From: Negativicoccus succinicivorans
GTDB taxonomy: Bacteria > Bacillota > Negativicutes > Veillonellales > Negativicoccaceae
Direction of reading: 5' to 3'
DNA: 16,323 nucleotides
NCBI RefSeq assembly: GCF_018373335.1
Contig: NZ_JAHAHH010000019.1
Span: 1-16,323 of the forward strand
Shown in pieces: positions 6,450-13,300 of the stretch (the first letter of the stretch is position 1; every line of letters begins with the position of its first letter). A program made the translations under genes and the position numbers. Below the pieces are notes generated by a model that saw nothing but the letters and a program-made list of their open reading frames with translations, made no database searches and was not told the origin of the DNA.

Positions 6450-7721
6450 TCACGGGAAGAACGGCCAAACCATCGGAATCACAATCATCATAACGACGAA
6501 GCCTACGAGACAAAGCGGAATACCGATCTTGAGGTAGTCGTTGAAGCTGTATTGACCGGGGCCAAGTACCAGCGTGTTCGGAGGCGTTGCAACCGGCGTC
6601 GCAAATGCGGCGGAGGCTGCGATCGCAATGCTCACGAGAACGGCTTTCGGGTCCGCATGTAAGGATTGCGCCATCGAAATGCCGAGCGGTGCCAACAGAG
6701 CGGCTGTCGCCGTGTTGTTCATGAACTGCGTCATGATGTTGCTCAAAAGATACATCGCCGCGCAGACAACCAACGGATTCGGGCTGTCGCCCAACCAACC
6801 GACAACGGTGTCCGCAATCAATTTGCCGGCGCCCGATTTATCCAATGCGGTCGCGATCGGCATCATGCCTGCGAATAAGAAAATCGTTACCCAGTCAATC
6901 GAAGCATACGCTTGTTTTTCTGTCATACAACCTGTCAAGACAGCTGCCAACGCGCCGATAACGGCCGCGGTCGTCAGCGATACGTGCAGGGTTTTCGAGA
7001 AGATCATGACCAAAACAACGCAGATCAGGATCAAGAGCGAAATCATCTGTTTCGTTCTGTTGCCCGATACTTCCGAGACTTCCTGTTCCACTTCCACAGA
7101 AGTGTCGATATCATGGTTCGGCAGTAAGCGTTTGCCGATCGTCAAAGTGAACAGGACAGTCGCGATACAAAGCGGAATACCGGCAAATGCGAATTCGAAG
7201 AAACCGAAAGTCGGCAAATGCGCGTTGGACAACGCGCCGGTAACGATGATGTTCGGCGGCGTGCCGACCATCGTCAGCGTACCGCCGGCGTTGGCGGCGA
7301 TAGCCATCGGCATCATGAAACGCGAACCTTTCAGATGAGCGGCCGCGCAAATACCGGTAACAACCGGGATCAGGGAAGCGGCGGTACCGGTGTTGGACAG
7401 TACCGAGCTCATGATGATCGTAATCGCCATAACGCCAAACATCAAACCGGTTTCACTTTTACCGGCCATACGTACAACTCTTTCACCGATAAGTTGCGCC
7501 ATGCCGGTGTGGAACAAAGCCGCGCCGATGACGAACATACCGGCGAACAAAACAACCGTTGAGTTCGAAAGACCGGAGAAAATCATTTTTTCCGGGATAA
7601 CACCCAACAAACCCAGCGCAATAGCGCCGCCCATCGAAGTAATCGCCAAAGGAATGATTTCAGTAATAAAGCAAATGGCGACCACTGCAAGTACCGATAA
7701 TGTGATGATTGCAGGGCTCAT
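6450..7721 (-). CDS. DASS/SLC13-family carboxylate:Na+ symporter, last gene of the operon
   Basis: This 423-residue membrane protein has paired signature motifs SNT (109-111) with GTPPN (153-157), and NNT (335-337) with ATPPN (378-382). The second motif is NNT instead of the usual SNT. The central hydrophilic loop is at about 204-224. As the final gene of a complete succinate-decarboxylation operon, its most economical role is importing succinate with Na+, so that Na+ expelled by the decarboxylase drives substrate entry; this is inferred from context. The start is ATG at 7721, with AAGAAGG seven bases upstream. An in-frame ATG at 7769 would add 16 residues, but it lacks a ribosome site and is not matched in the paralogue. 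A 96-nt gap follows mmdB. Confidence 0.92.
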   Translation of the reverse strand: MSPAIITLSVLAVVAICFITEIIPLAITSMGGAIALGLLGVIPEKMIFSGLSNSTVVLFAGMFVIGAALFHTGMAQLIGERVVRMAGKSETGLMFGVMAITIIMSSVLSNTGTAASLIPVVTGICAAAHLKGSRFMMPMAIAANAGGTLTMVGTPPNIIVTGALSNAHLPTFGFFEFAFAGIPLCIATVLFTLTIGKRLLPNHDIDTSVEVEQEVSEVSGNRTKQMISLLILICVVLVMIFSKTLHVSLTTAAVIGALAAVLTGCMTEKQAYASIDWVTIFLFAGMMPIATALDKSGAGKLIADTVVGWLGDSPNPLVVCAAMYLLSNIMTQFMNNTATAALLAPLGISMAQSLHADPKAVLVSIAIAASAAFATPVATPPNTLVLGPGQYSFNDYLKIGIPLCLVGFVVMMIVIPMVWPFFP

Positions 7722-7730
7722 AAGAGTACA

Positions 7731-7784
7731 CCTTCTTTTCGTAATAACTAGCAAATAGTCATTGGGCAAAGGTACAAAAGAAGG
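7731..7784 (-). promoter_or_regulatory. Possible Shine-Dalgarno-sequestering stem before operon DASS gene
   Basis: CCTTCTTTT (mRNA strand, 7776-7784) is perfectly complementary over nine bases to AAAAGAAGG (7731-7739), which is the ribosome site of the DASS gene. The loop is 36 nt. The other copy has a comparable pair of unrelated exact sequence. It could couple carrier synthesis to translation of mmdB or tune it downward. Confidence 0.45.
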
Positions 7785-7817
7785 GCTCGAGGTAAGAGGA
7801 TATATTGCGGATGCTAA

Positions 7818-8945
7818 TTAGTGAGCGCCTGTCGCACTCAACATGGCAAGCATAGTACCGGCCGCTACCGCCGTACCGATTACGCCGGCAACGTTCGGAC
7901 CCATGGCGTGCATGAGCAAGAAGTTAGCCGGGTTTGCTTTCGAACCGACAACCTGCGATACGCGAGCTGCCATCGGAACGGCGGAAACGCCTGCCGAACC
8001 GATCAACGGGTTCGTCTTGCCGTCGACCATCAGCATGATCTTACCGAAGATAACACCGCCCGCTGTACCCGCGATGAAAGCAACGAGGCCTAAACCGATG
8101 ATTTCCAAGGTTTGAACGTTCAGGAAGCTTTCCGCCGACATGGTACAACCGGTACCCAATGCCAGGAAGATCGTGACGGTGTTCATCAACGCGTTCTGCG
8201 CCGTATCGGACAGACGGTGCGTAACACCGGATTCATTGATCAAGTTACCGAACATCAGCATACCTAAAAGTGCGGTAATGGACGGAAGTAATAAGCTGAT
8301 GAAAATCGTAGCCCCGATCGGGAATACAACTTTTTCAAAGTGCGATACGTGACGCAGCTGTTCCATGACAATTTGACGATCTTTTTTCGTCGTGAATAAT
8401 TTCATGATCGGAGGCTGAATCAACGGAACCAGGGACATGTACGAATACGCCGCTACCGCGATCGCACCCAAGAGTTCCGGAGCCAATTTCGAAGCCAGGT
8501 AAATCGAAGTCGGGCCGTCAGCGCCACCGATAATACCGATCGCCGCTGCCTGCGGAGCAGTAAAGCCCAAGAACATCGCGCCACCCAAGGCAACGAATAC
8601 ACCGATCTGTGCCGCCGCGCCGAGCAAGAGGGTTTTCGGGTTCGCAAGCAGCGGACCGAAGTCCGTCATCGCGCCGACACCCATAAAGATCAACGGCGGG
8701 AAAATTTCAAACTGAATGCCCGCATGAATGAGGGCAAAAACGCCTTCTTCAAAGCCGTTTTTCGGCAAGTTGGCAAGGATACAACCGAATGCGATCGGTC
8801 CGAGCAACAACGGCTCAAATTCCTTGGCAAATGCCAGGTAGAGCAACAGTATGCCGACAACGATCATGATCGCGTTACCGATGGAAAAGACGATCAAGCC
8901 GCTGTCATGCCATACTGAAGTCACCGCTACTATGAAATCAGTCAT
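7818..8945 (-). CDS. mmdB: Methylmalonyl-CoA decarboxylase beta subunit (Na+ pump)
   Basis: This 375-residue OadB/MmdB-family integral membrane protein decarboxylates carboxybiotin on MmdC and couples this to Na+ export. Asp143 in GGADGPT, Tyr169 in YSYMSLVP, and Asn312, Gly316 and Ser321 in NPLIGSAGVSAVP correspond, by spacing and local sequence, to Klebsiella OadB D203, Y229, N373, G377 and S382. The ATG at 8945 has AGGAG seven bases upstream. The gene lies 40 nt after mmdC, in the order mmdA-D-C-B. Methylmalonyl-CoA rather than oxaloacetate specificity is inferred from the neighbours (mutase, epimerase), because the beta subunit does not set the substrate. Confidence 0.95.
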   Translation of the reverse strand: MTDFIVAVTSVWHDSGLIVFSIGNAIMIVVGILLLYLAFAKEFEPLLLGPIAFGCILANLPKNGFEEGVFALIHAGIQFEIFPPLIFMGVGAMTDFGPLLANPKTLLLGAAAQIGVFVALGGAMFLGFTAPQAAAIGIIGGADGPTSIYLASKLAPELLGAIAVAAYSYMSLVPLIQPPIMKLFTTKKDRQIVMEQLRHVSHFEKVVFPIGATIFISLLLPSITALLGMLMFGNLINESGVTHRLSDTAQNALMNTVTIFLALGTGCTMSAESFLNVQTLEIIGLGLVAFIAGTAGGVIFGKIMLMVDGKTNPLIGSAGVSAVPMAARVSQVVGSKANPANFLLMHAMGPNVAGVIGTAVAAGTMLAMLSATGAH

Positions 8946-8985
8946 TCTGTATCTCCTCTTCTATGTTTTCTGGTAAGTTGAGGTT

Positions 8986-9378
8986 TTAGCCCAACGCGAT
9001 CAAATCGTCGCCCGCTTGTACGGTAGCATTGGCTGCGACCAAGATGCTTTTAACCGTAGCGTCGCTCGGAGCATAGATTTCGTTGGCCATTTTCATCGCT
9101 TCCAGGACACAGAGGAGGTCGCCGGCTTTAACAGCCTGACCTTCTTTTACGTCGACGGAAAGGATTTTGCCCGGCATCGGAGCTTTCACTGTTTCCGCGC
9201 CGGCCGGAGCCGCTTTCGCCGCCGGAGCCGGAGCCGGAGCTGCCGCCGGAGCCGGAGCTGCCGCCGGAGCCGGAGCCGCTTTCGGAGCCGGAGCTGCTTT
9301 CGGAGCTGCGCCTGCGCCGAGTTCGTTGACTTCTACATCATATTCTTGACCGTTAACGGTTACAGAAAATTTTCTCAT
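8986..9378 (-). CDS. mmdC: Methylmalonyl-CoA decarboxylase biotin carrier subunit
   Basis: This 130-residue biotin carboxyl carrier protein has a short N-terminal segment (1-20), an Ala/Pro-rich flexible linker (about 21-62) and a C-terminal biotinyl domain. The biotinylation motif is EAMKM at 93-97, with Lys96 as the modified residue, preceded by the APMPGKI strand typical of these domains. Biotin swings between the carboxyltransferase MmdA and the membrane decarboxylase MmdB. The ATG at 9378 has AGGAGG seven bases upstream; an in-frame upstream ATG at 9411 has no such site. It lies between mmdD and mmdB, as in Propionigenium-type operons. Confidence 0.96.
   Translation of the reverse strand: MRKFSVTVNGQEYDVEVNELGAGAAPKAAPAPKAAPAPAAAPAPAAAPAPAPAAKAAPAGAETVKAPMPGKILSVDVKEGQAVKAGDLLCVLEAMKMANEIYAPSDATVKSILVAANATVQAGDDLIALG
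9193..9318 (-). repeat. Ala-Pro linker-coding low-complexity repeat within mmdC
   Basis: Imperfect tandem units encode residues 21-62 of MmdC, read as alternating Ala-Pro with occasional Lys. On the plus strand GGAGCCGGAGC recurs, with an 18-nt unit repeated near 9240-9275. Such linkers vary in length between strains by slippage and give the biotin domain its reach. Confidence 0.85.
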
Positions 9379-9424
9379 TGTACATCCTCCTACTAAAAAG
9401 TAATTCTCCAAAACAAGGTACTGC

Positions 9425-9763
9425 TTAGTAATTATCTACTCCAGACAGACGCGCTGCTGCCGTCCAGCCGGTATTTTTCGCCGGACGAATCGACGCAATT
9501 TGCGTGCTCGAGTAGCCCATTGCTACTACTGCTGCGGTGATCGCCGCAACTACTTCATCATTACCGGACGCAGTCGATGTCGCTGCCGGAGCTGCTGCCG
9601 CGGCCGGTGCCGCATTGGCTACCGGTTTAGGAGACGACTTTTTTTTTCCGGTCGGATCCACAAGTCGAATGATCGTCATGAGTACCCAAAGCATAATCAA
9701 CACAAAGAATACAATAAACATATTGATCAGCATAAATACCCAAGGATTCAATTCATTTTCCAT
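9425..9763 (-). CDS. mmdD: Methylmalonyl-CoA decarboxylase delta subunit (OadG-like)
   Basis: This 112-residue protein has one N-terminal membrane helix (about 8-33), a short basic stretch (GKKKSSPKP), an Ala-rich linker (about 47-66) and a conserved C-terminal tail containing NTGWTAAARLSGVDNY. In this family the subunit anchors and assembles the complex, tying the MmdA carboxyltransferase to the MmdB membrane pump. Length agrees with known MmdD proteins of around 110-115 residues. The ATG at 9763 is preceded by AAGGA. It sits 55 nt after mmdA and 46 nt before mmdC. No separate epsilon gene (mmdE), as found in Veillonella parvula, is present between them. Confidence 0.93.
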   Translation of the reverse strand: MENELNPWVFMLINMFIVFFVLIMLWVLMTIIRLVDPTGKKKSSPKPVANAAPAAAAAPAATSTASGNDEVVAAITAAVVAMGYSSTQIASIRPAKNTGWTAAARLSGVDNY

Positions 9764-9818
9764 TCACACCCATCCTTTCTTTTTAGATTTTCCTATATCT
9801 CGTTATGCCGCTAAGGGA

Positions 9819-11348
9819 TTATAACGGAATATTGGCGTGTTTCTTCGCAGGACGGGCTTCGCGTTTGCTGGCGAGCATGGCCAACGCGTTGATAACGTAC
9901 GGACGCGTTTGTTTCGGTTCGATAACTGCGTCAACAAAGCCACGTTCTGCTGCTTTGTACGGAGTCGCGAACTCTTCCACATATTCTGCCGTCTTCTGTT
10001 CTTTGTCCGGATCTTTCCGGAAGATGATGTTGGCAGCGCCTGCCGGTCCCATAACCGCAATTTCCGAAGTCGGCCAAGCGAATACCTGGTCCGCGCCCAA
10101 GTCCTGGGAGCACATCGCGAGGTACGATCCGCCGTAAGCTTTACGGGTAATTACCGTTACTTTCGGCACGGTCGCTTCCGAGTACGCAAACAGCATTTTC
10201 GCGCCGTGGCGAATGATGCCGCCGTATTCCTGCTGTACGCCCGGCAAGAAGCCCGGTACGTCAACCAAGTTTACGAGCGGAATGTTGAACGCGTCGCAGA
10301 AACGGATGAAACGGCTGGATTTGTCGGATGCATTGATGTCCAAGCAGCCGGCCATAAATTTCGGCTGGTTGGCAATGATACCGACGGTTTGTCCGTCGAA
10401 ACGGGCAAAGCAGGTGATGATGTTTTTCGCGTAGTGAGCGAGTACATCATAGTATTCACCGTTGTCGACAATACCTTTGATGACATCGTACATGTCATAG
10501 GCCGCGTTGGAGTTGTCCGGCAACAAGGTGTTGAGGCTTTCTTCCATACGCATCGGGTCATCGCCCGTGTCAACAATCGGAGCTTCTTCCATGTTGTTGC
10601 TCGGCAGGAAGCCCAAGAGATAGCGGATCTGGTTCAAGCAGTCTTCGTCGTCTTTCGCGATGAAGTGCGATACGCCCGAAATGCTGTTGTGGGTCATAGC
10701 GCCGCCCAGTTTTTCCGCCGTTACGTCTTCACCGGTGACCGATTTAACAACGGCCGGACCCGTGATGAACATTTGGCTGGTGCCGTCGACCATGTAGATG
10801 AAGTCCGTCAATGCAGGCGAGTAAACCGCGCCGCCGGCCGACGGTCCCATGATGGCCGAGATCTGCGGAACGACACCGGATGCAATCGTATTTTCGAAGA
10901 AAATACGGCCGTAACCGGACAATGCGTCAACCGCTTCTTGAATACGAGCGCCGCCCGAATCGTTCAGGCCGACACACGGTGCGCCCATTTTGAGCGAAAG
11001 CTGCAACACGCGAACGATTTTGCTGGCGTGCATTTCGCCGAGCGAGCCGCCTTCTACCGTGAAGTCTTGCGCAAATGCGTAAACGAGTTTGCCGTCAACG
11101 GTACCATAACCGGTAACAACGCCTTCGCCCGGAAGATCTTTTTTATCCTGGCCGAAGTTTACGCAACGATGTTTTACCAAAGCGCCGATTTCAACGAAGG
11201 AACCTTCGTCAAAAAGGATTTCCAAACGTTCACGCGCAGTCATTTTGCCTTTCGCGTGCTGTTTGTCGATACGGCTTTGGCCACCGCCCATGCGGACGTG
11301 TTCCAAATTTTTATGAAGCAATTCAACTTTTTGTTGGTTTACCGACAT
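9819..11348 (-). CDS. mmdA: Methylmalonyl-CoA decarboxylase alpha subunit (carboxyltransferase)
   Basis: This 509-residue cytoplasmic carboxyltransferase has two crotonase-like halves. It transfers the carboxyl group of (S)-methylmalonyl-CoA to biotin on MmdC, releasing propionyl-CoA. Visible motifs are SGGARIQEA (131-139) and AGGAVYSPAL (171-180) in the N half, and DVPGFLPG (363-370), RKAYGGSYLAM (402-412) and MGPAGAANI (433-441) in the C half. The ATG at 11348 has GGAGG seven bases upstream; the 13-residue upstream extension runs into the intergenic hairpin and is not used. Related propionyl-CoA carboxylase beta chains look similar, but the downstream membrane pump genes settle the assignment. 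A strong hairpin separates it from mce. Confidence 0.97.
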   Translation of the reverse strand: MSVNQQKVELLHKNLEHVRMGGGQSRIDKQHAKGKMTARERLEILFDEGSFVEIGALVKHRCVNFGQDKKDLPGEGVVTGYGTVDGKLVYAFAQDFTVEGGSLGEMHASKIVRVLQLSLKMGAPCVGLNDSGGARIQEAVDALSGYGRIFFENTIASGVVPQISAIMGPSAGGAVYSPALTDFIYMVDGTSQMFITGPAVVKSVTGEDVTAEKLGGAMTHNSISGVSHFIAKDDEDCLNQIRYLLGFLPSNNMEEAPIVDTGDDPMRMEESLNTLLPDNSNAAYDMYDVIKGIVDNGEYYDVLAHYAKNIITCFARFDGQTVGIIANQPKFMAGCLDINASDKSSRFIRFCDAFNIPLVNLVDVPGFLPGVQQEYGGIIRHGAKMLFAYSEATVPKVTVITRKAYGGSYLAMCSQDLGADQVFAWPTSEIAVMGPAGAANIIFRKDPDKEQKTAEYVEEFATPYKAAERGFVDAVIEPKQTRPYVINALAMLASKREARPAKKHANIPL

Positions 11349-11377
11349 TCTTACACCTCCGAATAATGGTAGGGAAG

Positions 11378-11396
11378 GCCGCCTCATCGAGGCGGC
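11378..11396 (-). other. Intercistronic GC hairpin between mce and mmdA
   Basis: GCCGCCTC and GAGGCGGC arms form a perfect 8-bp stem with a 3-nt loop in the 57-nt gap. No U-tract follows on the transcript strand, so it is not a normal terminator. It may protect or separate mRNA segments so that mmdADCB is expressed at a different level from the upstream genes. Confidence 0.7.
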
Positions 11397-11405
11397 ATAC
11401 TCCTA

Positions 11406-11822
11406 TTATTGACGCTCCGTAAGTTCGATCAAAAGACCGTTCGTAGCTTTCGGATGCAAGAACGCGATGCGGCAGCCGCCGGCACCGTAACGAGGTTTTT
11501 CATCCAACAGACGAACACCGCGAGCTTTCAAGTCTTCGAGAGCCGCGTCGATGCTGTCAACACGCAAAGCAACGTGCTGGAAGCCGTTACGATGTTTTTC
11601 AATGTAACGGGCAATCGGGCCATCCGGGCTGGTGGATTCCAAGAATTCGAGTTCCGCGTCACCCAGTTTGAAGAAGCTTACGTTGACTTTCTGTTCTTCC
11701 ACCGTTTCGTCTTCTGCGGTCGGATGAACGTTCAACGTTTCCTGGAAAACTTGTTTCGTTTTCTGCAGATCGTCCACAGCAATACCGATATGGTCGATAT
11801 TCATAACTTTCCAATTTGCCAT
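11406..11822 (-). CDS. mce: Methylmalonyl-CoA epimerase
   Basis: This 138-residue vicinal-oxygen-chelate (glyoxalase-fold) protein is normal in length for the epimerase. It interconverts (R)- and (S)-methylmalonyl-CoA, linking the mutase product to the decarboxylase substrate. The N-terminal motif HIGIAV supplies His11, the second module HVALRV supplies His83, and LIELTE supplies Glu133; these match metal ligands of the Propionibacterium enzyme. A further ligand is probably among Glu57-Glu62. The ATG at 11822 has AAGGAGG seven bases upstream. It follows meaB by 32 nt. Confidence 0.96.
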   Translation of the reverse strand: MANWKVMNIDHIGIAVDDLQKTKQVFQETLNVHPTAEDETVEEQKVNVSFFKLGDAELEFLESTSPDGPIARYIEKHRNGFQHVALRVDSIDAALEDLKARGVRLLDEKPRYGAGGCRIAFLHPKATNGLLIELTERQ

Positions 11823-11854
11823 GCTTTTTCCTCCTTTTGCAACAAAAAATAAAA

Positions 11855-12793
11855 TTATTTAATAGCTTTTCCTACGATGGACTCAACGACTGTGTAAGGA
11901 TCTACTTTCCTTGCATAGACTTGTTCCACGTAGTTATCAAATTCACCCGAGGACGTAACTTTTTCCATTACGTGACGGGAAATTTGCTCTTTGACCATCG
12001 CGATAATTTCGTTGACCGTCCGTTCGTGTCTGCGCTCCTGCAGAAGACCGGACTCTTCCAAGAATTCACGATGTTCTTCCATCGCCTCAATGACGTCGGC
12101 TACGCCTTCGTCACGGCTGGCAATGGTGCGTTTGATCGGCGGACGCCAATCCACCTCTTCCGAGTTCAAGTCGAGCATCATTTCGATTTCAACGTTCAAA
12201 CGGTCCGCGCCGTCACGATCACATTTGTTGATCGTAAATACGTCGCCGATTTCCAGAATGCCCGCCTTAATCGCCTGAATATCATCGCCCAAACCTGGTA
12301 CCAATACAACCAATGTGGTGTCCGCATTCTTGACGATATCGACTTCGGATTGGCCGACGCCAACCGTTTCAATCAAGACGACATCCAAGCCGAATGCATC
12401 CATCAACTTGACCGTATCCGCGGTTTTCTTAGAGAGTCCCCCCAAGCTTCCGCGCGTACCCATACTCCGAATAAATACGCCTTCATCCAATGTCAAATCA
12501 TTCATGCGAATTCGGTCACCCAAGATCGCGCCGCCGCTAAACGGGCTCGTCGGGTCGACTGCGACAATGCCGACAGTCTTACCTTGTTTACGGAAATGTT
12601 TTACCAGCTTGTCGGTCAAGGTCGATTTGCCTGCACCCGGTGCGCCGGTAATACCGATAATCCGCGCATTACCTGTATGACTATAGATTTCTCGAAGTAT
12701 ATCGACATATCCGTCCGCTTCGTTCTCGACTGCAGAGATAGACCTCGCCAAGGCCAGCCTGGATCCATTCCAGAATTCCTTCATTAAATCCAT
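11855..12793 (-). CDS. meaB: MeaB/ArgK-type G3E GTPase, methylmalonyl-CoA mutase chaperone
   Basis: This 312-residue cytoplasmic P-loop GTPase carries Walker A (G50 to S57, GAPGAGKS), ETVGVGQSE (142-150) as the switch region after strand 3, and NKCD (189-192) for guanine recognition. The C-terminal helices contribute to dimerisation in the family. MeaB gates cofactor loading and guards the B12 mutase from inactivation. The ATG at 12793 was chosen because GGGGGG lies seven bases upstream; a TTG seven codons earlier (12814) has no ribosome site. It sits next to the mutase B12 subunit, as is usual. The old annotation as an arginine/ornithine transport kinase would be wrong here. Confidence 0.95.
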   Translation of the reverse strand: MDLMKEFWNGSRLALARSISAVENEADGYVDILREIYSHTGNARIIGITGAPGAGKSTLTDKLVKHFRKQGKTVGIVAVDPTSPFSGGAILGDRIRMNDLTLDEGVFIRSMGTRGSLGGLSKKTADTVKLMDAFGLDVVLIETVGVGQSEVDIVKNADTTLVVLVPGLGDDIQAIKAGILEIGDVFTINKCDRDGADRLNVEIEMMLDLNSEEVDWRPPIKRTIASRDEGVADVIEAMEEHREFLEESGLLQERRHERTVNEIIAMVKEQISRHVMEKVTSSGEFDNYVEQVYARKVDPYTVVESIVGKAIK

Positions 12794-12826
12794 GGTTTTG
12801 CCCCCCTTGGTCAATTACGGACCTGC

Positions 12827-12846
12827 GCTCCCGCCGCAGCGGGAGC
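12827..12846 (-). other. Intercistronic GC hairpin between B12 subunit gene and meaB
   Basis: GCTCCCGC and GCGGGAGC arms form a perfect 8-bp stem with a 4-nt loop in the 72-nt gap. No U-run follows on the transcript strand. Like the hairpin before mmdA, it may set segment stability, lowering the dose of the catalytic chaperone relative to the mutase. Confidence 0.68.
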
Positions 12847-12865
12847 CGGTACCGTCTATCAGTTC

Positions 12866-13261
12866 TTATTGAACGTTTTCTTTGATGAATTCGATGATCT
12901 TCGTGGTCGGAGTGCCCGGTGTGAAGACAGCTTTTACGCCGGCTTCTTTCAGTGCCGGGATATCGCCTTCCGGAATAACGCCGCCGCCGATAACGAGCAC
13001 ATTATCCATACCCTTTTGTTTCAAGAGTTCGATAACGCGCGGGAACAGCGTGCCGTGCGCGCCGGAGAGCAAGCTCAACGCAACTACATCAACGTCTTCG
13101 GAGAGAGCCGCTTCCGCGATCTGTTCCGGAGTCTGACGAAGACCTGTATAAATAACTTCAAAACCCGCGTCGCGCAATGCACGAGCGACTACTTTAGCAC
13201 CGCGGTCATGACCATCCAGACCCGGTTTTGCAACAATTACACGAATTAATTTTTCTGCCAT
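12866..13261 (-). CDS. Methylmalonyl-CoA mutase small subunit, B12-binding
   Basis: This 131-residue Rossmann-like cobalamin-binding protein is the stand-alone form of the mutase C-terminal domain. The base-off/His-on signature DxHxxG is present at Asp16-His18-Gly21 (LDGHDRGAK), followed by SLL (63-65) and GGG (92-94), which line the nucleotide-tail pocket. His18 would coordinate cobalt from below. It partners with the large subunit encoded just upstream, with a 39-nt gap. The ATG at 13261 has GGGAGG nine bases upstream. Small B12 proteins of methyltransferase systems have a different helical cap, which is absent here. Confidence 0.95.
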   Translation of the reverse strand: MAEKLIRVIVAKPGLDGHDRGAKVVARALRDAGFEVIYTGLRQTPEQIAEAALSEDVDVVALSLLSGAHGTLFPRVIELLKQKGMDNVLVIGGGVIPEGDIPALKEAGVKAVFTPGTPTTKIIEFIKENVQ

Positions 13262-13300
13262 GATTGGTTACCTCCCGTATCCTTTCAGCAATAGCGTATC

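Larger units (their letters stand above)
6436..8945 (-). repeat. Duplicated mmdB-DASS module, operon copy
   Basis: This is the paralogue of 1903-4403. The two share the sequence through the DASS stop and 14 nt beyond it; each copy then has a different terminator. One 114-nt stretch (6814-6927 against 2281-2394) shows only 8 mismatches, all synonymous. Upstream of the mmdB start there is no similarity. Confidence 0.9.

Noticed and set aside
9193..9318. Tandem GC-rich repeat considered as a possible repeat array
   Set aside because: It is in frame and encodes the Ala-Pro linker of MmdC; there are no spacers or repeat-spacer regularity as in CRISPR.
9837..11366. 509-codon plus-strand frame opposite mmdA, and a similar 571-codon frame opposite the mutase (13313-15028)
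   Set aside because: Antisense shadows of strongly conserved enzymes; rich in Arg/Phe/Val/Asn with no domain.
11395..11450. Possible internal promoter before mmdA (TTGATC, 17 bp, ATAATA on the minus strand)
   Set aside because: The -35 match is partial, the -10 match is poor, and it overlaps the end of mce; not defensible by eye.
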